A stretch of DNA of 64,000 nucleotides, from the NCBI RefSeq assembly GCF_900095025.1, contig NZ_FMBK01000015.1, positions 1-64,000 of the forward strand, written 5' to 3'. This DNA comes from Acinetobacter albensis (lineage in GTDB: Bacteria > Pseudomonadota > Gammaproteobacteria > Pseudomonadales > Moraxellaceae). The position numbers were made by a program, and so were the translations under genes. Below are positions 20,592 to 29,245 of this stretch, in pieces (the first letter of the stretch is position 1; each line of letters starts with the position of its first letter). The notes under the pieces were generated by a model, which saw only the letters and a list, made by a program, of their open reading frames with translations, searched no databases and had not been told where the DNA came from.

Positions 20592-21403
20592 GCGATATCC
20601 GCTTATTTGTAGAACCAGAATTTCAAGAGAAAGCACAGCACTATTCTGCTGTGCTTTCTGATCGTGGGGTACAGGTCAATCTAAGCGTGGTTGAAAAAAT
20701 CAATGCTCGCTTCTTACGTTTGAACCCAGAATTGGGCTTATGTGTAGATCAGACTGGACTGTGGCTGTGCGCCGATGGCATGAAAATGCAACCCGACTGG
20801 AAAGCTGAAATTCCCCGCTTAAAAAGATCATCAATAAAATCTGAAATGATTGCACGAGCATGTAATTTGGGTGAGAAACCTAGTTTAATTGATGCGACTG
20901 CAGGATTGGGACATGACAGTTTACTGATGGCGCATTTAGGTGCGCAGGTCACACTCGTTGAACGGCATCCGATTTTATTTACCTTGCTGGAAGATACGCA
21001 AAAAAATGCTGAAAAAGATTCATTTTTAAGTCCAATTGTTGCGCGGATTCATTTGGTTTTTTCTGATTCTGCTGATTATTTGAAACAGCAAGCACATCAA
21101 CACAATACGGTAGATGTGGTTTATCTTGATCCGATGTTTCCGCAACGTGATCAAAATCAGCAAGCCATTAAAAAACAGGCTCAGGTTAAAAAGCAAATGC
21201 AGTTACTGCATTTGCTTTTGCCAGAGGATGGAGAAATGGATCTTGGGAACAATTTATTGATTTTAGCCCAAAAAATAGCCAAACGTGTGGTGGTGAAGCG
21301 TCCACGTTTGGCTGTATTTCTTGCCGAACAGGAGCCACAACATCAATGGTCGGGAGATGCCTGCCGTTTTGATGCCTATTTTCAGCAGCATCTTATAGAG
21401 TAG
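20585..21403 (+). CDS. rsmJ: 16S rRNA (guanine1516-N2)-methyltransferase RsmJ
   Basis: Class I SAM-dependent rRNA methyltransferase, YhiQ family. The SAM-binding motif is in [20 protein letters not shown], and a DPMFP motif replaces NPPY as in RsmJ. The ATG at 20585 gives 272 residues and overlaps the uppP stop. A frame extending to 20525 would lie inside uppP and add non-family residues. The central insert [20 protein letters not shown] is typical of the family. Confidence 0.93.
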   Translation: MVSDIRLFVEPEFQEKAQHYSAVLSDRGVQVNLSVVEKINARFLRLNPELGLCVDQTGLWLCADGMKMQPDWKAEIPRLKRSSIKSEMIARACNLGEKPSLIDATAGLGHDSLLMAHLGAQVTLVERHPILFTLLEDTQKNAEKDSFLSPIVARIHLVFSDSADYLKQQAHQHNTVDVVYLDPMFPQRDQNQQAIKKQAQVKKQMQLLHLLLPEDGEMDLGNNLLILAQKIAKRVVVKRPRLAVFLAEQEPQHQWSGDACRFDAYFQQHLIE

Positions 21404-21524
21404 TTTGGTAAATGCCTCAATATTGAGCATTAATTTGTTATATAGTGAAAAATAATATTGATAAAATGACCACTAAGCATACACTTAGGGGGTAAACCCG
21501 CGGGCGCAGCTAACTCTAAATCCT

Positions 21525-22937
21525 ATGATTGACTTTAAACCCTCCATTAATTTTTGGCATGATTTTAAAAGTAACCAAACTGCAGGGATGTGGCTTTTTT
21601 TGGGGTCGCGCCGATCGTTACAAATTGTCCGTCCTTCGATTTTACAATTGATTTTTTGGGGGATTTTAGGCGGTAGTGCCAATAGTTTATTTAGCTGGTT
21701 AAGCTCTGGCGAGGTTGGCGATTTCAACCCGCAAGGTTTGATTAGTTATGCGTTGTGGCCTTTTATTGCTCTAATTGTTGGGATATTTCTTTCGCAACGG
21801 ATTAATAATCCACGTTTAATGCTCGTGCCTGCATTGCTGTGGCTGGTGCTGGATACCCATATTGCTTTATTACAAAGTTTTATTCAGTACTTGGGCTTCA
21901 TTGATATATTGCCTTATGTGTTCTATGACTATTTACCCATGATTTTTATGGTGCTATTTGTCTGGCAAAGTTTGGCTGTTGTGTGGGTTTTTTCACGTGA
22001 ATTAAAATGGCCATGGTGGGAAAGAGCACTGATTGTCGCTGCTACGCTTTTTACTTTAGTCGTTTGGCAAATGTCAGTTAAAAGTCAACCGATTTGGAAA
22101 GTTGAAGAAATACCGCCAACCTTTGCTGAAGATGCTTTTTATGCGCAAAGTCGACTTTTAAATAAGTCCTTAGAAGCCGTGCAATATGGTGAGTTTGCAC
22201 AATCGCACTGGTACTTTTTAGGTGTGGCAGGTGCCGGTTATCAAGATGTATTTAAATCTGAAATAGAACGAATTAAAGAACAATTTGATACACGTTTTGG
22301 GACTTTTGGTCGTTCACTTGCGTTAATTAATAATCCAGCGACACGAACTGAAACACCAATTGCTTCACGTACTAGCATGGAACTGGCATTACGCCGAATT
22401 GGTCAGCAGATGAATCGAGAAAGTGATGTTCTCTTTCTATATATGACTTCACATGGTTTATCTAACCAGTTTGAGATGGAAAATGCACCTTTAGATTTAA
22501 AGGATGTTGATCCCAAATGGTTAAAAGAAACCTTAGACAAGTCGGGTATTCGTTGGCGTGTGATTGTGATTTCAGCGTGTTATTCAGGCAGTTTTGTTCC
22601 TGCTTTACAAGATGATAATACCTTAATTATTACTGCATCTGCTGCAGATCGAGCATCTTTCGGTTGTTCAAATGAAGCCGATTATACCTATTTTGGTCGG
22701 GCTTTTTTTGATCAGGCCATGCGTGAAAACAATTCAATTGGTGCTGCATTTGAGCAAAGTAAGGCAACCGTAGCACAATGGGAAACGGCGCAAGGTTTTG
22801 AAGCATCTGAACCACAATGGTCAATCGGCAAAAATATGGAATTTATGCTGCCACAATTGGAACAACGTTTATTTCCAGCTGCAACAAACCTGACGCACAA
22901 AGTAGAAAACACGTCACTGAATGTTCAACCCCAATAA
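21525..22937 (+). CDS. Membrane-anchored C13-family peptidase
   Basis: 470 residues. The N-terminal third has about five membrane segments (LIFWGILGG, LWPFIALIVGIFL, LMLVPALLWLVL, IFMVLFVW, ALIVAATLFTLVVW). The C-terminal half is a caspase-like C13 domain with catalytic His in FLYMTSHG (His310) and Cys in VISACYSGSF (Cys352), the legumain-type dyad. The domain should face the periplasm, as the last membrane segment ends near residue 190. Its substrate is unknown. It lies 6 bp before fghA. The ATG at 21525 has only weak SD support (CTAAATCCT). Confidence 0.87.
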   Translation: MIDFKPSINFWHDFKSNQTAGMWLFLGSRRSLQIVRPSILQLIFWGILGGSANSLFSWLSSGEVGDFNPQGLISYALWPFIALIVGIFLSQRINNPRLMLVPALLWLVLDTHIALLQSFIQYLGFIDILPYVFYDYLPMIFMVLFVWQSLAVVWVFSRELKWPWWERALIVAATLFTLVVWQMSVKSQPIWKVEEIPPTFAEDAFYAQSRLLNKSLEAVQYGEFAQSHWYFLGVAGAGYQDVFKSEIERIKEQFDTRFGTFGRSLALINNPATRTETPIASRTSMELALRRIGQQMNRESDVLFLYMTSHGLSNQFEMENAPLDLKDVDPKWLKETLDKSGIRWRVIVISACYSGSFVPALQDDNTLIITASAADRASFGCSNEADYTYFGRAFFDQAMRENNSIGAAFEQSKATVAQWETAQGFEASEPQWSIGKNMEFMLPQLEQRLFPAATNLTHKVENTSLNVQPQ

Positions 22938-22943
22938 AGGACA

Positions 22944-23786
22944 ATGACTATGCAATTAACCCAGCAGTATCGGTGTTTTGAGGGTGAGCAACGAATTTAT
23001 ACATTGGATTCTCAAGTCTTAAAAACTAAAACAAAATTGGGAGTATTTTTACCACCACAAGCTTTATTGGGACAGCCTTGTCCTGCACTTTTTTATTTGG
23101 CAGGTTTAACCTGCACGGAAGAAACCTTTAGCATTAAGGCACATGCACAACGTTTAGCCGCACAGCTAGGGTTAATTATGATTACCCCTGATACTTCGCC
23201 AAGAGGGGAACAGGTTGCAGAAGGTGATTCTTGGGATATTGGTCAAGGTGCAGGTTTCTATATTAATGCAACCCAAACGCCTTGGGCCGAGCATTATCAA
23301 ATGGAAAGTTTTATTGCAGATGAACTGTATGATTGGGTCAACCAAAACCTGCCTATTCAAACCCAAAAAATTGGCATAATGGGGCATTCTATGGGTGGGC
23401 ATGGTGCATTGACGTTGGCCTTTAAATATCCGGAAAAATTTAAGTCAGTGTCTGCCTTTGCACCGATTTGTGCGCCAAGTCAATGTCCATGGGGCGAAAA
23501 AGCATTTTCTCAGTATTTAGGTACTGAACAAAGTGATTGGAAAAAGCATGATGCAACAGCTTTGATTCAAGCCAAAGGTGCAGTATTTAAAGAAATTCTA
23601 ATTGATCAGGGATTACAAGATCAATTTTATGCCCAGTTAAATCCTGCATTATTTAAACAGATGTGCGCACAAGTCAGGCAATCACTTACTTTGCGTGAAC
23701 ATGTCGGCTACGATCACGGCTATTATTTTATTCAAAGTTTTATTGATGAACATTTACAATTTCATATTGTACAACTCGAACATTAA
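22944..23786 (+). CDS. fghA: S-formylglutathione hydrolase
   Basis: Serine esterase that releases formate and glutathione from S-formylglutathione in formaldehyde detoxification. The 280 residues show the esterase D pattern: LAGLTCTEETF oxyanion region, nucleophile in GHSMGGHG (Ser149), and C-terminal GYDHGYYFI carrying the catalytic His. The glutathione-dependent formaldehyde dehydrogenase (frmA/adhC) that normally partners it is not in the window. AAAGGA precedes ATG 22944, and a second in-frame ATG lies 6 bp downstream. Confidence 0.96.
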   Translation: MTMQLTQQYRCFEGEQRIYTLDSQVLKTKTKLGVFLPPQALLGQPCPALFYLAGLTCTEETFSIKAHAQRLAAQLGLIMITPDTSPRGEQVAEGDSWDIGQGAGFYINATQTPWAEHYQMESFIADELYDWVNQNLPIQTQKIGIMGHSMGGHGALTLAFKYPEKFKSVSAFAPICAPSQCPWGEKAFSQYLGTEQSDWKKHDATALIQAKGAVFKEILIDQGLQDQFYAQLNPALFKQMCAQVRQSLTLREHVGYDHGYYFIQSFIDEHLQFHIVQLEH

Positions 23787-23813
23787 AACTTAAAAATGTA
23801 GCAAATTTTGATC

Positions 23814-23845
23814 ATAAAGGAGAATCTGATTCTCCTTTATTTATT
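23814..23845 (+). terminator. Bidirectional intrinsic terminator
   Basis: ATAAAGGAGAAT (23814-23825) pairs with ATTCTCCTTTAT (23829-23840) between convergent fghA and the DUF2218-like gene. Confidence 0.75.
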
Positions 23846-24122
23846 CATGCTGCCAAGTGACGATAAACTCTTGCTGTGCCATACGGTTGAGATGGTCGAG
23901 AACTACTCTTTCCAAGTGGCTCAAATCTGTTAGGGTGCTCTCTATCGATACCAAGAGTGCATCTGATTGAGGTGTTAAGTTAACCGTTGCATCAGGCATA
24001 AAAATACTCAGTTTCTCTGCTGTTTCACTCACTTCAAACTTATGTTTCCAATGATTTAAAAGGCGTTTAGCGATACGAGCAGCTTCGGAGGTATTAATGG
24101 TTGTATTGCTTTTCATTCTCAT
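23841..24122 (-). CDS. DUF2218-like small protein
   Basis: 93 residues with no transmembrane segment or signal. The pattern of an N-terminal helix with NTSEAARIAKRLLNHW, a central strand region and the C-terminal LDHLNRMAQQEFIVTWQ matches what I recall of DUF2218, a family often found near siderophore or metal genes, function unknown. There is no such context here. M3 is an alternative start. Confidence 0.75.
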   Translation of the reverse strand: MRMKSNTTINTSEAARIAKRLLNHWKHKFEVSETAEKLSIFMPDATVNLTPQSDALLVSIESTLTDLSHLERVVLDHLNRMAQQEFIVTWQHE

Positions 24123-24305
24123 TTACCTTGTGGTGTACAGCTAAAATAACAGATTAATGCGTTCATAAAAGTAAAAAAATGGAACGCAATGTTGCGAATT
24201 TGGAATAATCAATCTAAGGGTGTTAAACAGGATTGAATCACCGAATATGGGTACAATTTGTTATAATGTGCTAAATCAATTTGAATAGATTGTCAGGTTT
24301 TCCCT

Positions 24306-24992
24306 ATGTCTAAGCCATATTTAATTGCACCTTCCATTTTATCTGCCGATTTTGCCCGTTTGGGTGATGAAGTTGATCGTGTCCTTGCTGCAGGCGCAGA
24401 TGTAGTACATTTCGATGTCATGGATAACCACTATGTACCAAATCTAACTTTTGGTGCGGGAATATGTAAAGCCTTAAAAAAATATGGTATTCAAGCCTCG
24501 ATTGATGTGCATCTCATGGTTTCACCCGTAGATCGTATGATTGGTGATTTCTTGGACGCCGGAGCAGACATTATTACCTTTCATCCTGAAGCGACGCATC
24601 ATATTGATCGTTCTTTACAGCTCATCAAATCGGGTGGAGCAAAAGCGGGTTTGGTGTTTAACCCAGCGACACCATTACATTATCTGGATTATGTTCTTGA
24701 TAAAGTTGATCAAGTCTTATTGATGAGTGTTAACCCTGGTTTTGGCGGGCAAAAGTTTATTCCTATGACTTTAGATAAACTGCGTGAAGCACGTAAAATT
24801 ATTGATGCATCGGGGCGTGATATTCGCTTAGAAGTAGATGGTGGCGTAACACCAGCAAATATTCGCGAGATTGCCGAAGCAGGTGCAGATATGTTTGTGG
24901 CGGGTTCGGCTATTTTTGGTCAACCTGATTATAAAATGGTGATTGATGAAATGCGTTCAGAGCTTGCAAAAGTCGGTGCTATAAATATCTAG
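24306..24992 (+). CDS. rpe: Ribulose-phosphate 3-epimerase
   Basis: TIM-barrel enzyme interconverting ribulose-5-phosphate and xylulose-5-phosphate. 228 residues. The metal/catalytic motifs [45 protein letters not shown] and LEVDGGVTP are all intact. Acinetobacter species lack classical glycolysis entry via Pfk, so this enzyme serves the pentose phosphate interconversions. It is monocistronic, followed by the repeat cluster and a terminator. Confidence 0.97.
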   Translation: MSKPYLIAPSILSADFARLGDEVDRVLAAGADVVHFDVMDNHYVPNLTFGAGICKALKKYGIQASIDVHLMVSPVDRMIGDFLDAGADIITFHPEATHHIDRSLQLIKSGGAKAGLVFNPATPLHYLDYVLDKVDQVLLMSVNPGFGGQKFIPMTLDKLREARKIIDASGRDIRLEVDGGVTPANIREIAEAGADMFVAGSAIFGQPDYKMVIDEMRSELAKVGAINI

Positions 24993-25017
24993 TTATTTTT
25001 ATAAGCGAAATTGAGTC

Positions 25018-25074
25018 TGTGGATAAGTTTATGGATAACTGTATGGATATCTATGTAGATAACTATATGGATAA
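25018..25074 (-). repeat. Five DnaA-box-like 9-mers in a 12-bp tandem array
   Basis: On the plus strand the 9-mers start at 25018, 25030, 25042, 25054 and 25066, exactly 12 bp apart: TGTGGATAA, TATGGATAA, TATGGATAT, TGTAGATAA, TATGGATAA. Read on the minus strand the first is the consensus DnaA box TTATCCACA and the others differ at one or two positions. All have the same orientation. It sits in the rpe-copper gap beside AT-rich DNA (for example TTTATTTTATAAAC). DnaA binding is inferred. A plain minisatellite is the alternative. Confidence 0.6.
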
Positions 25075-25133
25075 CTTGTTTATTTTATAAACAATGCACG
25101 ATCAATGGTTTAATAATTAGACGTTAAATGTAT

Positions 25134-25162
25134 AAAAAGGATTCAAAATGAGTCCTTTTTTA
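25134..25162 (+). terminator. Intrinsic terminator of rpe
   Basis: A 12-bp stem (25134-25145 with 25149-25160, one G-T pair), AAA loop, T tail. It lies 140 bp after rpe, beyond the repeat array, so the array would be transcribed. Confidence 0.75.
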
Positions 25163-25372
25163 TGGTTTAAGTAATTCAAAAATATGGTTGTTTAATCATC
25201 GTTGTCTAAAAATAATGCTGTTTAAAAAATAGCTTTATTGTTTAATTAGGCATGATTTTATCTGAGTGTGATGGCATTCATATAAATTTAAAGAAATGTG
25301 TATAACTTAAATTTTGGTTCATTGATCAGATGAAGTAGATCAATTTTTTTGTTTAATGTTAAACTGCTTTAA
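25163..25372. other. AT-rich gap before the copper genes, with inverted repeat
   Basis: ATTGATC (25321-25327) and GATCAAT (25338-25344) form a 7-bp inverted repeat with a 10-bp spacer about 30 bp before the first copper gene, a possible operator. The rest shows no ORF or RNA I can recognise. No copRS-type regulator is present in the window. Confidence 0.35.
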
Positions 25373-25855
25373 ATGTTGAATCGACCCATCAAGGATGAAT
25401 CATTGCTGACTTCATTACGCAAACATGTTTGGTTTGTGTGCCTCATGGCTTTTGCCATTGGGTGGAGTAGCGCTGTCTTCGCCATAGTTAAACCAGTACA
25501 TCAATCCATGATGACTGAGTTGAGTGTAAAACAGAGTCATGCAGAAATGTTGGCAATGTCGAATTGTCACGAGGCACAGACTTTACAAGTGCTTATACAA
25601 CACGATGCTTCGCAGCATACGCAATCGCCAGTTGCTCTAGATTGTCACCTTTCAGCCAATGAGCAAATGCAGCATGCAAGTTGTCATGAGTGCGCGCAGT
25701 TGCATTGTCAAAGTTTAAGTACATGGTTAGATGTACAAACCATTAAATTATTCAATTTAGAAGAAATTCAACAATTACAACAATTCAATTTTCACTATTC
25801 AGCCCAGCATTTAAACGGTTTCTGGCAGCAAATTTTACGTCCTCCTAAAGCTTAA
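25373..25855 (+). CDS. Exported Cys/His-rich protein of the copper cluster
   Basis: Not recognised as a named family. 160 residues with one hydrophobic N-terminal segment (VWFVCLMAFAIGWSSAVFA) that reads as a Sec signal. The mature part has paired Cys/His motifs: NCHEAQ, DCHLSAN, SCHECAQLHCQ, and Met-rich patches, which suggests soft-metal binding. A TTG at 25403 with AAGGA spaced 7 bp upstream would give a tighter signal peptide and may be the true start. It is 45 bp from copA, so probably a periplasmic copper accessory, by context only. Confidence 0.7.
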   Translation: MLNRPIKDESLLTSLRKHVWFVCLMAFAIGWSSAVFAIVKPVHQSMMTELSVKQSHAEMLAMSNCHEAQTLQVLIQHDASQHTQSPVALDCHLSANEQMQHASCHECAQLHCQSLSTWLDVQTIKLFNLEEIQQLQQFNFHYSAQHLNGFWQQILRPPKA

Positions 25856-25900
25856 TCTCGATTTAAAAAACATTTTCATTTTTAAATTACAGGTTAAGTC

Positions 25901-27754
25901 ATGTCTATAAAATTAAGTCAAAGTCTCCTTGTGGGCGTATGTTTGGTGACATCCTCTTGGGTATGTGCCGCAGTTAAAGAATATCATCTGAATATTGATG
26001 AACAAACGGTCAACATTACAGGCAAGCCACTCAAGCGTATTACCGTGAATGGTCAATTTCCTGCACCGCTTTTAGAGTTTGAAGAAGGGGATGAAGCTGT
26101 TATTCATGTGCATAATAAGCTAAAAAATCAAGATTCCTCTATTCACTGGCACGGTCTATTGCTGCCTGGCTTAATGGATGGTGTACCCGGTTTTAACCAA
26201 TTTAAAGGAATTAAGCCACAAAGCGATTTTATCTATCGTTTTAAAGTGCGTCAGAATGGCACCTATTGGTATCACGCTCATTCAAAAGGACAAGAACAGG
26301 ACGGTTTATATGGTGCTTTGGTGATTTATCCGAAAGATAAAAAGCCCGTTGCAATACATGAACAAACAGAGCGTGATTATGTGGTGATGCTGTCCGATTT
26401 TCATGAATCGACCAGCGATCAGATTATGAAAAATCTGAAAAAATCAGCAGAGTACTATCAAAACGAGCGTGAAACCGTAGCCGATGTTTTAAAACAGGTA
26501 AAACGCGACGGTTTAAAAAGCACATGGCAGGATCGTTCCATGTGGAATCAAATGCGCATGTTGAAAACGGATTTGTCTGATGTTACTGGTTATACCTTTC
26601 TGATGAATGGTAAAACGCCTGAACAAAACTGGACGGGTATGTTTAAACCGAATGAAAAAGTCCGACTGCGTTTTGTGAATGCCTCCGCTATGTCATTTTA
26701 TGATGTCAACATTCCAAATTTGAAAATGACCGTGGTAAGTGCCGATGGTCAGCCTGTTCAACCTGTTGTTGTCGATGAATTTCGTATAGGAACTGCAGAA
26801 ACTTATGATGTTGTGGTGGAGCCAAAGGCCGATCACTATCAGGTTGAAGCAGAATCCATTGACCGTAGTGGATTTGCAATTGGTACATTGCATAATGGAG
26901 CCATTGCACAGGCACATGTGATGCATATGCCTAAAGCACGTCCACGTGCTTTGCTGACGATGGAAGATATGGGGCATGGTTCTTCGGATGATCATGGCAA
27001 GATGGATCATAAGCAGATGAACCATAGCCAAATGGATCATGGTCAAATGGATCACTCCATGATGAAATACGATTCTGCGCTAATAGATCGTACGAAAATG
27101 CGCCATGCCGAAGTTACTGATCATTCGCAACATCAAGTCAACTCTGATTCTACGCCACAGCAGCAGATGGATCATTCAGCACATGCAGCAGCGAAACCAA
27201 CAGTGGATGATCAGGAACAGCCAGTTTATGGTTGGGCTAATGCTTCGACACCCGCAGGTCATAAAGCACTGCAATACAGTGACTTAAAATCTTTAGCCCC
27301 GCAAAAAGATATCCGTCCAGCAGAACGAGAACTCGAAGTTCGTTTAGGTGGCACAATGGAGCGTTATATTTGGACCATAAATGGAAAAAAATTTACTGAA
27401 GTAGAACCTTTACAGGTGAAATATGGTGAACGCATCCGTTTGAAATTTATCAATGACAGTATGATGGCGCATCCGATGCATTTACATGGCATGTTTATGC
27501 AGTTGGAAAATGGGCAAAGCAGCAGTCAACTGCCGAATAAACATACTTTGATTGTGCCGCCAGGTAAAACGGTAACTGCTTTGCTCACTGCAGATGAGTT
27601 AGGCGAATGGGCGATTCATTGTCACCTGCTGTATCACATGTCCTCAGGCATGATGAGTAAATTGATTGTGGCGAATGTAGATGGAAATCAAGCAGCAACG
27701 ACACCCGCTACCTCAAGTCCAGTTAAGCAAGGAGACTCACATGCGCATCATTAA
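25901..27754 (+). CDS. copA: Copper-resistance multicopper oxidase CopA
   Basis: Periplasmic multicopper oxidase of the CopA/PcoA type that oxidises Cu(I). 617 residues. Copper ligands are visible in HWHG (about 85), WYHAHS, HPMHLHG and the C-terminal WAIHCHLLYHMSSGM. Between the second and third cupredoxin domains (about 350-440) lies a Met/His-rich stretch with repeated MDHxQM units, a copper-loading region. The leader (MSIKLSQSLLVGVCLVTSSW) has no twin arginine, so export appears Sec-dependent, unlike classical PcoA. Its 3' end overlaps copB. Confidence 0.95.
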   Translation: MSIKLSQSLLVGVCLVTSSWVCAAVKEYHLNIDEQTVNITGKPLKRITVNGQFPAPLLEFEEGDEAVIHVHNKLKNQDSSIHWHGLLLPGLMDGVPGFNQFKGIKPQSDFIYRFKVRQNGTYWYHAHSKGQEQDGLYGALVIYPKDKKPVAIHEQTERDYVVMLSDFHESTSDQIMKNLKKSAEYYQNERETVADVLKQVKRDGLKSTWQDRSMWNQMRMLKTDLSDVTGYTFLMNGKTPEQNWTGMFKPNEKVRLRFVNASAMSFYDVNIPNLKMTVVSADGQPVQPVVVDEFRIGTAETYDVVVEPKADHYQVEAESIDRSGFAIGTLHNGAIAQAHVMHMPKARPRALLTMEDMGHGSSDDHGKMDHKQMNHSQMDHGQMDHSMMKYDSALIDRTKMRHAEVTDHSQHQVNSDSTPQQQMDHSAHAAAKPTVDDQEQPVYGWANASTPAGHKALQYSDLKSLAPQKDIRPAERELEVRLGGTMERYIWTINGKKFTEVEPLQVKYGERIRLKFINDSMMAHPMHLHGMFMQLENGQSSSQLPNKHTLIVPPGKTVTALLTADELGEWAIHCHLLYHMSSGMMSKLIVANVDGNQAATTPATSSPVKQGDSHAHH

Positions 27755-28679
27755 TTTATTTACAATGAGCACATTGAGTGCATCATTCTTATTGCTCAGT
27801 GGACAGAGTTTTGCCCACGAAGACCATCAGGCCATGTCGATGTCTGAACCGCAGACTCAGCCATCAGAAGACATCCCGATGGATCACTCACAGCATCCAA
27901 AAATGTCAGCAGCATCCGAGATTTTTATTGAAGAAAAGAAAGTACCACCTCCACAGCATGCACATTTAGGCTCAGATGATTCTGCATATAAATCGGATCA
28001 GCAGTTTGATCATGCAGCGCATTTGAAAGAACATGGTGGACAAATTTATCAACAGACAACACTGGAAAGTAAGTGGTTGCGTAATGATGAGGGGCAGGGT
28101 GTATTAAAGTCCGAACTTGAGACTCGAATTGGGACGGATAAAAATAAAATTTTTATTAAAGTTCATGCCGATAAAGTGGAATCACAGCAAGCTGAATATG
28201 ATACCAAACTGTTGTATAGCCGAAATGTTGCTGATTTTTGGGATGTACAGGCGGGTCTCCGTTATCGTAATGATCCAAATCGTGAAATTGATCAAGATCA
28301 AGTCGATGCCGTATTCGGTCTTCATGGTATGGCACCGTATTTTTTTGAAACGGATGCTTATCTATATATCGGGCAAGACCGTCAAGTTTCTCTTAATTTA
28401 GAAACTGAACGTGATCTGTTGCTTACGCAAAAATTGATTGTTCAGCCATATTTAGATATGAATATCATGTTGAGTGACGATTCCAACTATGCCAAAAAGA
28501 ACGGTTTAAACTCAGTACAGGTGGGTGTGGAAACACGTTATGAGATCAATAAAAAGGTGATGCCTTTTATGGATCTGGCATACGGATATAACAAAGGGGT
28601 TCAAGAAACGGCATGGCAGAAATCATCGTCTTCTGAAAATGAACTATTCTATGGTGTAGGTATTCGTTTTAAATTTTAG
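27741..28679 (+). CDS. copB: Copper-resistance outer-membrane protein CopB
   Basis: Outer-membrane beta-barrel partner of CopA. 312 residues from ATG 27741, preceded by AAGGAG and overlapping copA by 14 bp. A signal peptide ends at SFAHE, followed by a His/Met/Asp-rich metal-binding N-terminal region (HEDHQAMSM, MDHSQHPKM) and barrel strands from about residue 95, ending GVGIRFKF with the terminal Phe typical of outer-membrane barrels. The upstream in-frame start at 27681 has no SD and no signal. Confidence 0.93.
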   Translation: MRIINLFTMSTLSASFLLLSGQSFAHEDHQAMSMSEPQTQPSEDIPMDHSQHPKMSAASEIFIEEKKVPPPQHAHLGSDDSAYKSDQQFDHAAHLKEHGGQIYQQTTLESKWLRNDEGQGVLKSELETRIGTDKNKIFIKVHADKVESQQAEYDTKLLYSRNVADFWDVQAGLRYRNDPNREIDQDQVDAVFGLHGMAPYFFETDAYLYIGQDRQVSLNLETERDLLLTQKLIVQPYLDMNIMLSDDSNYAKKNGLNSVQVGVETRYEINKKVMPFMDLAYGYNKGVQETAWQKSSSSENELFYGVGIRFKF

Positions 28680-28697
28680 ATTAGTTTTTGTGCTGAA

Positions 28698-28733
28698 GAA
28701 AATACGACGGGTCAATGCCAGTCGTATTTTTAG
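28698..28733 (+). terminator. Intrinsic terminator after copB
   Basis: AAAATACGAC pairs with GTCGTATTTT across a 12-nt loop, then T's. It closes the copper operon before the riboswitch. Confidence 0.75.
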
Positions 28734-28805
28734 TAGAAGAAGTGAGTCAAAAGATGTAAAAATTGTCCCCATTTAAACTCATTATTTATATAATAAGATG
28801 TTGTT

Positions 28806-28869
28806 GGAGGAACGACCTCCCTTGGCGTAGCTTTTGTTTAGCCAAGACAATTCGTCAGGACGACCTGAC
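28806..28869 (+). promoter_or_regulatory. Guanidine-II (mini-ykkC) riboswitch
   Basis: Two hairpins carry the class-defining ACGA loop: GGAGG-A-ACGA-CCTCC (28806-28820) and GTCAGG-ACGA-CCTGAC (28854-28869). Between them is a third hairpin, CTTGGC (28821-28826) with GCCAAG (28841-28846). In this class, loop-loop kissing upon guanidinium binding frees the downstream SD. Here GGAG at 28881-28884 serves the exporter ATG at 28895 and could pair with the CCTCC of hairpin 1. The extra A in the first loop departs from the consensus tetraloop. Confidence 0.9.
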
Positions 28870-28894
28870 TCTAATTAAATGGAGCATAGTCGTC

Positions 28895-29212
28895 ATGGCT
28901 TGGATTTTACTGGTACTCGCGGGAATTTTTGAAATTGTATGGGCATACACCATGAAAATTTCAGAAGGTTTTACACGGCTTACACCTAGCATTATTACCA
29001 TCATTTTTATGATTTTGAGTTTTGCTTTGCTGGCCTATGCAATGCGTACTTTACCGCTTGGTACAGCGTATACAGTTTGGACAGGCATTGGTGCAGTAGG
29101 TTCATTTCTGGTGGGGATTTTTATTTTGGGTGAACCTGCATCTGCCATGCGTATGTTGGCTGCGGTTTTGATTGTTTCTGGATTAGTGTTGATGAAACTG
29201 TCATCATCATAA
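28895..29212 (+). CDS. gdx: Guanidinium exporter Gdx (SugE), SMR family
   Basis: Small multidrug resistance family protein of the Gdx/SugE subtype, which exports guanidinium in exchange for protons as an antiparallel dimer. From the ATG at 28895 it has 105 residues and four membrane helices. The essential Glu lies in GIFEIVWAY (Glu13), the TM2-TM3 region has [22 protein letters not shown]. The in-frame extension to 28763 would run through the riboswitch and is rejected. The upstream guanidine-II element strongly supports guanidinium over generic quaternary ammonium substrates. Confidence 0.95.
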   Translation: MAWILLVLAGIFEIVWAYTMKISEGFTRLTPSIITIIFMILSFALLAYAMRTLPLGTAYTVWTGIGAVGSFLVGIFILGEPASAMRMLAAVLIVSGLVLMKLSSS

Positions 29213-29245
29213 AACTGAATATAAATTTTACGACAGGAGAAGACA

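Noticed and set aside
28763..28894. N-terminal extension of the SMR exporter
   Set aside because: It translates the guanidine-II riboswitch. The ATG at 28895 has the SD and gives the normal 105-residue length.
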